A DNA stretch of 7,142 bases from Anaerolineales bacterium UBA2029 (GTDB lineage: Bacteria > Chloroflexota > Anaerolineae > Aggregatilineales > Aggregatilineaceae). Of this stretch, positions 1-5,998 are shown in pieces. How positions within the stretch are numbered: the first letter of the stretch is position 1; the number at the start of each line of letters is the position of its first letter. The notes under the pieces are model-generated. The model did not search any database and was not told the DNA's origin. It saw only the letters and a program-made list of their open reading frames with translations. Location of the stretch: NCBI GenBank assembly GCA_002332795.1, contig DDBP01000224.1:1-7142 (forward strand). The letters run 5' to 3'. The position numbers and the translations under genes are program-made.

Positions 1-426
1 CGGGCGGCGGATGGGCGGCAGGGCATCGTCGAGGGTGTCCAGCAGGTCGCTAGTGCCCCGGTCGAGGGGGGCTTCTGGGGCGGCGGGGCCGGTTTCGGCG
101 GGCAGGGCGTCGTCGAGCGTGTCCAACAGACGCTCGGTGTCGGCGGTGATGTCCTGGACGGGCGGCGTGACGGGGGGGACGGCGCGGCGCGGCGGCTCGG
201 CGATGGGGCGGCGATAGACTGGCAGGGCATCGTCGAGCGTATCGAGCAGGTCGCTGGTGGCCTGGCTGAGCGTAGTCTCCGGCGCACCTTCGGCGGGTAG
301 CGCATCGTCGAGCGCATCCAGGTCTATGGGCGTGAACTCATCCGCGTCCGTATAGATGACGTCGTCGAAGGCTTCGTAGGAGATGTCTTCGGGTGGCTCG
401 TCGTCCGGCAGATAGTAGTCGGTCAT
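1..426 (-). CDS. Unrecognised acidic, proline-rich repeat protein (N-terminal part, cut by window edge)
   Basis: An open frame on the minus strand runs without a stop from an ATG at 426 to the window edge, giving 142 codons of a longer protein. I do not recognise the family. The first ~45 residues are very acidic (MTDYYLPDDEPPEDISYEAF at the start). After that, four copies of a short motif, consensus LLDTLDDALP, fall at about residues 36-44, 60-69, 100-109 and 128-137, separated by Pro/Ala/Glu/Arg-rich linkers of 15 to 30 residues; two copies are followed by an RRP tripeptide. No signal peptide or membrane segment is visible in this part, which looks largely disordered with short amphipathic helices. 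The start at 426 has a purine-rich GAAGAGG just upstream. An in-frame ATG at 447 is possible but lacks an equally good ribosome site. The gene follows the deacetylase by 30 nt in the same direction and is probably co-transcribed with it. The C-terminal domain, which would decide its function, lies outside the window. Confidence 0.72.
   Translation of the reverse strand, partial: MTDYYLPDDEPPEDISYEAFDDVIYTDADEFTPIDLDALDDALPAEGAPETTLSQATSDLLDTLDDALPVYRRPIAEPPRRAVPPVTPPVQDITADTERLLDTLDDALPAETGPAAPEAPLDRGTSDLLDTLDDALPPIRRP
16..321 (-). repeat. Four coding repeats of an LLDTLDDALP motif
   Basis: The copies lie at 295-321 (degenerate, lacking one residue), 220-249, 100-129 and 16-45 on the minus strand, inside the partial gene. 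Similarity extends to the DNA: positions 17-54 and 221-258 differ at only 4 of 38 bases, and the third copy is close to both. Spacing between copies is irregular (about 25, 40 and 28 residues), so these are motif repeats joined by variable linkers rather than a regular tandem array. The pattern suggests short docking helices or internal duplication; what they bind is unknown. Confidence 0.75.
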
Positions 427-456
427 GGCCGCCTCTTCTTCCAGCATGGCCCGGCT

Positions 457-1314
457 TCAGCGCGTCAGATCGCCGAAGTTGATCAGTTGAATGCCCTCTG
501 CGCGCACGCATTCGCGCGTCGCCGCATGGGTCAGATGCACGACCTCGTCTTCACGCTTGTCGCGGTACCCGCTCGCTCCCAGGACTTCGTCCACGTAGCC
601 GGGGTGCGTCATCAACTCGGTGACGCTGTCTTCGGGAAGGTTGGTGAGGATGACCAACAGGTCGCCGAGTGTCGCCGTGCGGTCGTAGTAACCGGCTTCG
701 AAACGGGCGGGCCAGAAAGGGGCTGGACCTTCGGCCAGCACCGCCTGCAGACGCTCGACCAGCGGCAGCGCGGTCTCCGGGCCGAAGCCCGGTAGAATGC
801 CCGCCAGCGTTGCGGCGGCTTGTGCGGCTGGCAGATCGAGCAGGCCGTTGCGCATAGGGATGCCGTACCCCCTGGCGATCTCCAGCATGGCCCGCAGCGA
901 CGCCGGATGCAGGTACGCGGCGTGATGATGCGAATCCAGATGATCGGGCGGACGACCGGTCAGGCTGACGAAGCGGTCTACCTGCGCGGCGACTTCGCGC
1001 TGCAGGTGTTCGGGGTCGAAGCGCTCCATCTGCGCGGGCCAGGCGCTGATGTGCACAAAGCGCCCGTCATCATCCAGCAGCGAGCGCACATGCTCCGGCG
1101 CGGAGACGGGGCGGCCCGCTGTCAGGGTGAGGTGCAGGCCAATGCCCAGGCGCGGCGCTTCGGCCAGGGCGCGTTCCAGCCCAGGCGCGGCGTCGGGGAA
1201 GTTGACCATGACCGTGGTCGAGGTGACGATGCCGTGCAGGTGCGTTTCCAGGATGCCGCGGTTGATGCCCGGCGAGCGTCCGAAATCGTCGGCGTTGACA
1301 ATCAGGCGTTTCAT
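457..1314 (-). CDS. YdjC/ChbG-family carbohydrate deacetylase
   Basis: The 285-residue product has the length and motifs of the YdjC/ChbG family, metal-dependent enzymes that remove acetyl groups from N-acetylated sugars such as chito-oligosaccharides; the hopanoid-associated HpnK proteins are close relatives. Visible motifs are NADDFG at residues 7-12 (metal-binding Asp), GLHLTL with H61, HLDSHHH at 125-131 (metal-binding His cluster) and THPGY at 236-240. All expected metal-site elements are present, so the enzyme is probably active. No signal peptide is seen, so it should be cytoplasmic. The start at 1314 opens directly on the first beta strand (MKRLIVNADDFG) as in family members; the upstream GAGAAA is only a modest ribosome site. 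It is the first gene of a minus-strand unit with the repeat protein downstream, and its promoter region is shared with the divergent peptidase gene. The sugar substrate cannot be told from sequence, and no chitobiose transport genes are near, so I give no symbol. Confidence 0.9.
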   Translation of the reverse strand: MKRLIVNADDFGRSPGINRGILETHLHGIVTSTTVMVNFPDAAPGLERALAEAPRLGIGLHLTLTAGRPVSAPEHVRSLLDDDGRFVHISAWPAQMERFDPEHLQREVAAQVDRFVSLTGRPPDHLDSHHHAAYLHPASLRAMLEIARGYGIPMRNGLLDLPAAQAAATLAGILPGFGPETALPLVERLQAVLAEGPAPFWPARFEAGYYDRTATLGDLLVILTNLPEDSVTELMTHPGYVDEVLGASGYRDKREDEVVHLTHAATRECVRAEGIQLINFGDLTR

Positions 1315-1358
1315 AAGGGTTTTCTCGCAGCGAATGCTGGAACAGAATCTCTATCTGT

Positions 1359-1387
1359 ATCATAGCCTACTCCCCGTTGGGGCGAAA
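1359..1387 (-). promoter_or_regulatory. Candidate promoter for the deacetylase gene
   Basis: On the minus strand, TATGAT (1364-1359) matches the sigma-70 -10 consensus at five of six positions. About 17 bp upstream, 1387-1382 reads TTTCGC, a weak -35. This would start transcription about 35-40 nt before the deacetylase start codon at 1314. The -10 is convincing by eye, but the poor -35 suggests activator dependence or that the true promoter is elsewhere in the 191-bp gap. Confidence 0.4.
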
Positions 1388-1412
1388 GCCAGGATGGTGG
1401 AAAAATGTTCGC

Positions 1413-1425
1413 CGATCACTGATCG
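1413..1425. promoter_or_regulatory. Perfect 13-nt palindrome, candidate operator
   Basis: CGATCACTGATCG is a perfect inverted repeat (6-nt arms around one central base) in the middle of the divergent gap between the deacetylase and the peptidase. It lies about 50 bp upstream of the deacetylase -10 box and about 80 bp before the peptidase start. A site of this form suits a homodimeric regulator acting on either or both genes. No regulator gene is in the window, and no second copy was noticed here. Confidence 0.35.
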
Positions 1426-1426
1426 T

Positions 1427-1456
1427 GCGCAGGTGATCTGCTGCGCGTTTTGTGTT
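1427..1456 (+). promoter_or_regulatory. GC-rich hairpin with T-rich tail in the peptidase upstream region
   Basis: GCGCAG (1427-1432) and CTGCGC (1441-1446) are perfect complements around an 8-nt loop, followed by GTTTTGTGTT. On a plus-strand transcript this resembles a short intrinsic terminator, but no plus-strand gene lies upstream within the window, so it could only act as a leader attenuator for the peptidase gene or as a DNA site. The loop contains GTGATC, complementary to GATCAC at 1414-1419, so an alternative pairing excluding this hairpin is possible. The 6-bp stem and interrupted T tract make this tentative. Confidence 0.3.
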
Positions 1457-1505
1457 ACCCTAACGCCGTAAACTGGGTGATGCACGCACCAAAGGAAGCA
1501 GATGC

Positions 1506-3098
1506 ATGACTGTCGATCTTCGCGCAGCGGTAGCACAGCATACCGCACAGATTCGCGCGCTGTACATTGACTACAACGCGAAGGAATGGGAAGCGGCGAC
1601 GACTGGCACGCCGGCGGCGCTCGATGCGGCGGCGGAGGCGCGGCGGGCCTGGATGCGCTTCTGGGCCGATCCGCAGGCATACGCGCAGTACAAACAGTGG
1701 GACGAAGAGGGAGCAGGCGGTGACGACGCGCACCTGGCGCGTATCTTGCGCGTGCTGCACTACGGCTTTGGGGCGGGGCAGCGCGACCCGGCCACCATTG
1801 ACGAGATGAGCGACCTGTCCAAGGCGCTGACCGACGCTTACACCAACTTTCGCGCCGAGATCAACGGGCAACGCCTGACAGCCAACGACATCAGCGACGT
1901 GCTGCGCCATGAGGACGATTCAGAGCGGCGGCGTCGGGCGTGGGAGGCCAGCAAACAGATCGGGCCGCGCGTGGCCGATCAGATTCGTCGCCTGGCCGAA
2001 CTTCGTAACGAAGCAGCGCAGCGCATGGGCTTTGGCAACTTTCACCGCATGAGCCTGACCTTTGACGAACTCGATCCGGACTGGCTCTATGCGCTGCTGG
2101 ACGACCTGGCGGTCAAGACCGAAGCGCCATTCCGCGCGGCCAAAGCCGAACTGGACGCTGAGTTGAGCGAACGCTTCGGCGTGCCGGTGGAAGGGCTGAT
2201 GCCCTGGCACTACGCCGATCCGTTCTTCCAGGATGCGCCGATCCGCAACGACTACAACTTCGACGCGATCTTCACCGGGCGCGACGTGGTGGAGCTGAGC
2301 GTGCGCACTTATGACGGCCTGGGCATGGACGTGCGCGACATCCTGGCGCGCAGCGATCTGTATGAGCGCGAGGGGAAAGATCAGCACGCCTTCTGCACGC
2401 ACATAGATCGCGAAGGCGACGTGCGCATCTTGTGCAACGTCAAGCCCAACCTGCGCTGGATGGAGACGTTGCTGCACGAGTTGGGGCACGCGGTGTACGA
2501 CAAGTACATCCCGCGCGATCTGCCCTGGTTGCTGCGCACCGTCCCGCATATCCTGACCACCGAGGCGATGGCCATGCTGATGGGCGCGGAGACACTCGAC
2601 GCCGAGTGGCACGAGCGCGTGCTGGGCGCTGACTCGGCAGAAGCCGCGCGCGCCGGTCGGGCGGGGTACCGGCGGCTGCGGTTGCAGGAACTGATCTTCG
2701 CTCGCTGGGTGCTGGTGGTGGTGAACTTCGAGCGGCTGCTGTACGAAGACCCCTCGCGCGACCTGAACGCGCTGTGGTGGGAGCTGGTGCAGCGCTATCA
2801 GTTCCTCAACACGCCCGACGGGCGCGAGAAGTTGCCCGACTGGGCCACCAAGTACCATATTGCACTGGCCCCGGCCTATTACCAGAATTATCTGCTGGGG
2901 CGCATGATGTCGGTGCAATGGGAAGACTGGCTGCGCGGTCATGTGGGCGGCATCGTGGACCGGGCGGCGGCGGGCGACTTCTTCCGCGAGCGCGTCTATG
3001 CGGTGGGCAACACCATGGCCTGGAATGACGCGCTGGAACACGCCACCGGCGAGCGCCTGAATCCGGATCACTTTGTCGCCAAGTTCGCCCGTTCTTAG
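1506..3098 (+). CDS. M2/M3-type zinc oligopeptidase
   Basis: A 530-residue gluzincin metallopeptidase (clan MA). The zinc motif HELGH is at residues 324-328, and a Glu in TTEAMA at 353 lies 25 residues after the second His, the same spacing as the third zinc ligand in M3 thimet-type oligopeptidases. E325 would be the catalytic base. Near the C-terminus, H451 followed by tyrosines at 458, 459 and 462 (KYHIALAPAYYQNYLLG) corresponds to the substrate-binding His/Tyr set of M2 (ACE-like) and M3 enzymes. The segment leading to HELGH, with FCTHI near residue 296 and METLL, is also reminiscent of M2 peptidases. At 530 residues it is shorter than most M3 proteins. There is no signal peptide, so it should cleave peptides in the cytoplasm. 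AAGGA at 1492-1496 precedes the start. It is the first gene of the plus-strand cluster, and the TIR gene begins 6 nt after its stop. The catalytic class is firm; the exact family (M2 or M3) is not. Confidence 0.9.
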   Translation: MTVDLRAAVAQHTAQIRALYIDYNAKEWEAATTGTPAALDAAAEARRAWMRFWADPQAYAQYKQWDEEGAGGDDAHLARILRVLHYGFGAGQRDPATIDEMSDLSKALTDAYTNFRAEINGQRLTANDISDVLRHEDDSERRRRAWEASKQIGPRVADQIRRLAELRNEAAQRMGFGNFHRMSLTFDELDPDWLYALLDDLAVKTEAPFRAAKAELDAELSERFGVPVEGLMPWHYADPFFQDAPIRNDYNFDAIFTGRDVVELSVRTYDGLGMDVRDILARSDLYEREGKDQHAFCTHIDREGDVRILCNVKPNLRWMETLLHELGHAVYDKYIPRDLPWLLRTVPHILTTEAMAMLMGAETLDAEWHERVLGADSAEAARAGRAGYRRLRLQELIFARWVLVVVNFERLLYEDPSRDLNALWWELVQRYQFLNTPDGREKLPDWATKYHIALAPAYYQNYLLGRMMSVQWEDWLRGHVGGIVDRAAAGDFFRERVYAVGNTMAWNDALEHATGERLNPDHFVAKFARS

Positions 3099-3104
3099 GA
3101 CAGG

Positions 3105-3644
3105 ATGCAGTATCTGTACATCAGCTATCCGGAACACGACCGCGACTTTGCCCACCGCCTGGTTGATGATCTCCAGGCGGCGGGCTATGTCGTCTTTGTG
3201 GACGCTGTCACGCCGGTGGGCACCATGGCCTGGGCCGCGGAGACGCGCCATGCCATCCGTGGGGCGGGGGCGGTGCTGATGATCCTCGATCCGGCGCGCG
3301 GGCGGCGCGTGGGGATGCGTCACGAAGGGGTGTTGGCCGGGCGGCGGCACAAGCCCACCTATGTGCTGCTCCGTTCGGCGGGCGACCTGCCACGCTATCT
3401 GTCCCGCGCGACTGTTCTCGATTTCTCCGGCGACTACGAGTCTGCCTTGCAGCAGTTGCTGGAGGCCCTGCCCGCTCCGGCGCACCTGCTGAATGCTCCC
3501 GCGCCAATGCCGCGCCCGTTGCGCCGCCCGCCGCGTCGTCAGGGGGCGCGGCTGCGCAATCGGCTGTGGTGGGTGGCGGGAATCGGGCTGGCTCTGGGAT
3601 TGTGTCTGCTGGCGGGTATCGCCCTGGGCCTGATTCCGGTGTAG
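3105..3644 (+). CDS. TIR-domain protein with a C-terminal membrane anchor
   Basis: The product has 179 residues. Residues 1-122 read as a bacterial TIR domain: the first strand YLYISY (3-8) with the following HDRDFAHRLVDDL helix, a second strand ending in FVDA, a BB-loop-like PVGTMAW (37-43), and VLMILDP (57-63). E74 falls where TIR NADases carry the catalytic Glu, 12 residues after the Ser/Asp-Pro turn. The Trp usually four residues before it is replaced by G70. A Pro/Arg-rich linker (about 123-153) leads to one hydrophobic helix (155-177) that ends at the C-terminus. The Arg cluster before the helix predicts a cytoplasmic TIR domain tethered to the inner face of the membrane, a tail-anchored arrangement. 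TIR domains in bacteria act as NAD+-cleaving effectors, signal producers or scaffolds; which applies here is not shown. It sits 6 nt after the peptidase (AGGACAGG before the ATG) and 61 nt before the phosphorylase-like gene. Confidence 0.85.
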   Translation: MQYLYISYPEHDRDFAHRLVDDLQAAGYVVFVDAVTPVGTMAWAAETRHAIRGAGAVLMILDPARGRRVGMRHEGVLAGRRHKPTYVLLRSAGDLPRYLSRATVLDFSGDYESALQQLLEALPAPAHLLNAPAPMPRPLRRPPRRQGARLRNRLWWVAGIGLALGLCLLAGIALGLIPV

Positions 3645-3705
3645 GATTTGAAAGAGAGCGTCTCCAGTTCTCAGCCGATCCGATAGACAGCGAGGGACAA
3701 GCCGT

Positions 3706-5478
3706 ATGGATCGCACTGTGCCCAAGACCGGCAGCGAAGAAATTGCCCTCTACATCCGCACGTATTACTCGCTCCTGCGCTCCAGTCGCCCGGTGCATCT
3801 GGACGCCCTGGTCGAGGCGCACCTGGCCATGAATTCGTCGCTGCACACGCGGGCGCGCGAGCCAGTGCCCGATTCTGCCGCGCTGTACTACGCAGCGATG
3901 CGCTTGCCACCCTGCATGGCCGACGTAGACCTGGTGGTGATGGGGCAGACGGATCGCGTCTTCCACGATTACGGATACCAGGATGTGGACAGGTGGGAGC
4001 GGGTGATCGCTCCGGCGCGGCGACGGCGCATGGCCTACGACGGGCAGCATACGCTGGCGGTGTACATCGCCAGCCGTTCGGATATTGACGACCTGATCCC
4101 CATGCTGGTGGCCTATCAGATCGAGTGGAACAAGCTGCACGACATGCTGCAATCGGTGACGGCGCAGGCGAGCCTGGCGGCGTACAGCGCCGATTCGTCG
4201 CTGGCGCGCACGTCCGAACTGGCGCGCGCCCTGAGCATGACTGCCGATGACCTCAGCCGCCTGCAGGATGCGTGGGGCAAGGACATGGTCGCCACGCTCA
4301 AGAAGATTGCGCGCGCGCCCAAGCGCATGGCGGTGCAGTTGCTGGCGGGCACCTACATCAACTATCAGCGGGCCACGTCCGACTGGTGGGCCAACGTGCG
4401 GCAGCATGTGTCGCACATCAGCATCCCGGATCGCCCGGTCTATTTCATCTCCAGCAATGTGCACGCCGTGCCCAACCTGCTGAGCGGCTTCGCCCTGCGC
4501 GAAGAGGCGCGCATCTTCGAGTTCGTGGAGCGGGCGGGCGATCCTGGCCTGACGGCGGAGTATGACTATGTGCGCGTGCGCGACGAGCTGAACAACAAGA
4601 ACAATTTCCTGTACTATGCGCTGCGGCGCTACGCGGCACAGCCTGAAGTTGACCGGCGGCGTCGGCAGAGCGAAGCCGAGATCGGCATCACGCGCGTGCC
4701 CAGTGCGCACGGTTTCGACATCGAGGCGCAGGTGATCGAACTGAGCAAGCTCGATGCGGAGCGCATGGACCCTCGTCTGCTGTGCGTCAGCGCGGAGGAG
4801 ATGGCACGCCTGCGGCACAGCGACGCGCTCATCGTCAACATTGACTATCCGCTGGGCATGGCGGCCTACCATGTGCTGGCGAAGATCAGCCAGTATGTGG
4901 TGCGGATGCAGGGCATCTACGTGATCGGCAAGGCGGCCACGCTCAACGCGCGGGTGGGCGATGTGATGATCGCCAATGTGGTCTACGATGAGCACAGCCA
5001 GAACTCGTATCTGTTCGGCAACTGCTTCAGCGCTTCGGATGTGATCCCCTATCTCACCCTGAGCAGCGTGCTGGACAACCAGAAAGTGGTAACCGTACAC
5101 GGTACGTTCTTGCAGAACGCCCAGTATATGGATGTCTTTTATCGCGAAGGATACTCCGTCGTCGAGATGGAGGCAGGGCCGTACCTGTCGGCGATCTATG
5201 AGATGGTGCGCGCGCAGCGGCACCCGGTCAATGAGATTGTCAACCTATATATTGCCCCCTTCGACATTGGTTTTCTGCACTACGCCAGCGACACGCCGCG
5301 CACCAAAGGGCGCACCCTGGGCGAGGGGAGCCTGAGTTACGCGGGCGCGGAGCCGACCTATGCCACGGCCATTGCCACGCTGCGCCGTATCTTCAACAAG
5401 GAACTGGCCCGTCTGCGCGAAGCTCCCGTCGTGGCTGTGCCCGCAACATCGGAGGAGGTGGGAGATGCAGGTCAATGA
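3706..5478 (+). CDS. Uncharacterised protein with a nucleoside phosphorylase/nucleosidase-like C-terminal domain
   Basis: A 590-residue soluble protein that I cannot assign to a named family. Its C-terminal part reads as a PNP/MTA-SAH nucleosidase fold, with elements in the expected order. PLGMAAYHVLAKI (382-394) resembles the G-x-G-K...AA helix, and YVIGKAATLNARVGDVMIAN (405-424) resembles the family's GSAGGL...VGDIVV stretch. HGTFLQN (465-471) lies where MTAN has SGDAF, VVEMEAG (485-491) matches the ribose-binding VEMEA motif, and ASD (527-529) parallels the catalytic Ser-Asp. The gap from EME to SD is about 40 residues, against 23 in E. coli MTAN, so there is an insertion. Residues 1-240 are mostly helical with many aromatic residues, and a second strand-rich section begins at PVYFISS (244-250). 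No signal peptide or membrane segment is seen. GAGGG at 3692-3696 is the ribosome site, 9 nt before the ATG. It follows the TIR gene and overlaps the nitroreductase start by 14 nt. Glycosidic-bond cleavage is an inference from fold; the substrate is unknown. Confidence 0.8.
   Translation: MDRTVPKTGSEEIALYIRTYYSLLRSSRPVHLDALVEAHLAMNSSLHTRAREPVPDSAALYYAAMRLPPCMADVDLVVMGQTDRVFHDYGYQDVDRWERVIAPARRRRMAYDGQHTLAVYIASRSDIDDLIPMLVAYQIEWNKLHDMLQSVTAQASLAAYSADSSLARTSELARALSMTADDLSRLQDAWGKDMVATLKKIARAPKRMAVQLLAGTYINYQRATSDWWANVRQHVSHISIPDRPVYFISSNVHAVPNLLSGFALREEARIFEFVERAGDPGLTAEYDYVRVRDELNNKNNFLYYALRRYAAQPEVDRRRRQSEAEIGITRVPSAHGFDIEAQVIELSKLDAERMDPRLLCVSAEEMARLRHSDALIVNIDYPLGMAAYHVLAKISQYVVRMQGIYVIGKAATLNARVGDVMIANVVYDEHSQNSYLFGNCFSASDVIPYLTLSSVLDNQKVVTVHGTFLQNAQYMDVFYREGYSVVEMEAGPYLSAIYEMVRAQRHPVNEIVNLYIAPFDIGFLHYASDTPRTKGRTLGEGSLSYAGAEPTYATAIATLRRIFNKELARLREAPVVAVPATSEEVGDAGQ
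5451..5460 (+). promoter_or_regulatory. Strong Shine-Dalgarno that sets the nitroreductase start
   Basis: GGAGGAGGTG lies inside the end of the preceding gene and contains AGGAGGTG, a near-perfect complement to the 16S rRNA 3' end, 4 nt before the ATG at 5465. It argues for that start over the more upstream in-frame ATG at 5360. It also indicates translational coupling, since the upstream gene's TGA (5476-5478) lies 14 nt into the nitroreductase gene. Confidence 0.8.
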
Positions 5479-5986
5479 GGCGATCAGGACCAACCGCGCT
5501 GTGCGGGAGTTCGCCGACCGCCCGGTGAGCCGCGAGGAGATCGTGCAGGTGCTCAACGCCGGGCGGCTGTCTGGCTCGGCCAAGAACCGGCAGCCGTGGA
5601 CGTTTGTGGTGGTCACCGCCCGCGATACGCTGCGCGCCCTGACGGCGTGCGGCCCGTGGTGTGCGCACGTGGGGCAGGCGGCCTTCGCGGTGGTGCTGGT
5701 GGTGGACGATCTGCGCGATCCACCGACGCTGACGACGCCCTTCGACCTGGGGCGCGCCAGCCAGAACATGATTCTGGCCGCCTGGGAGCTGGGCATCGGC
5801 TCGTGCATGGGCACGATCTACGATCCGGAAGCGGCGCGGGCAGCATTGGGCATCCCCGCCGACAAAGACGTGCCCTGGCTGATCTCCTTCGGGTACCCGC
5901 ATCCGGAATCCGACCCGCGGCAGCGTCCGCCGCGCGCGGGTGGGCGGCGCAGACTGGAGGAAGTGGTGCGCTGGGAACGCTGGTAG
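5465..5986 (+). CDS. Nitroreductase-family flavoprotein
   Basis: The product has 173 residues from the ATG at 5465. Residues encoded further upstream in the same frame (from 5360) lie within the preceding gene and look nothing like the family. Nitroreductase FMN-binding features are present: N-terminal RAVREF (R11, R14), SAKNRQPW (38-45) for phosphate and flavin contacts, the ASQNMILAAWELGIGSCMG helix and glycine turn (98-116), FGYP (142-145), and a basic C-terminus GGRRRLEEVV typical of the end of these proteins. Members use FMN and NAD(P)H to reduce nitroaromatics, quinones or other two-electron acceptors, usually as homodimers in the cytoplasm; the natural substrate cannot be inferred. It is at the compact end of the family, without a ferredoxin or extra domain. 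It is the last gene of the plus-strand cluster, translationally coupled to the phosphorylase-like gene, and ends 12 bp from the convergent fmt stop. Confidence 0.9.
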   Translation: MQVNEAIRTNRAVREFADRPVSREEIVQVLNAGRLSGSAKNRQPWTFVVVTARDTLRALTACGPWCAHVGQAAFAVVLVVDDLRDPPTLTTPFDLGRASQNMILAAWELGIGSCMGTIYDPEAARAALGIPADKDVPWLISFGYPHPESDPRQRPPRAGGRRRLEEVVRWERW

Positions 5987-5998
5987 ACGGCGGAGCGC

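Noticed and set aside
11..217. Plus-strand 68-codon Ser/Arg/Gly-rich frame
   Set aside because: It is the reverse-strand shadow of the repeat-containing partial gene, whose minus-strand frame has coherent repeated motifs.
820..1365. Plus-strand open frame of 181 codons opposite the deacetylase
   Set aside because: It is antisense to a gene with all YdjC motifs, and the translation has no plausible domain or ribosome site.
3648..3653. TTGAAA as a -35 box for a separate promoter before the phosphorylase-like gene
   Set aside because: No acceptable -10 hexamer lies 16-18 bp downstream, so an internal promoter is not supported.
1920..3725. A 601-codon open frame on the minus strand, opposite the peptidase and TIR genes
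   Set aside because: Its translation is rich in His, Gln, Arg and Pro with no recognisable motif, and it lies wholly antisense to two genes with clear family motifs. Long antisense frames are expected in GC-rich DNA.
3208..5223. A 671-codon open frame on the minus strand, opposite the TIR and phosphorylase-like genes
   Set aside because: The composition is the same artefactual His/Gln/Arg-rich kind, and the sense frame carries coherent phosphorylase-like motifs.
5360..5464. Upstream extension of the nitroreductase to an ATG at 5360
   Set aside because: The extra 35 residues are out-of-frame reading of the preceding gene and do not resemble nitroreductases, and the strong Shine-Dalgarno fixes the start at 5465.
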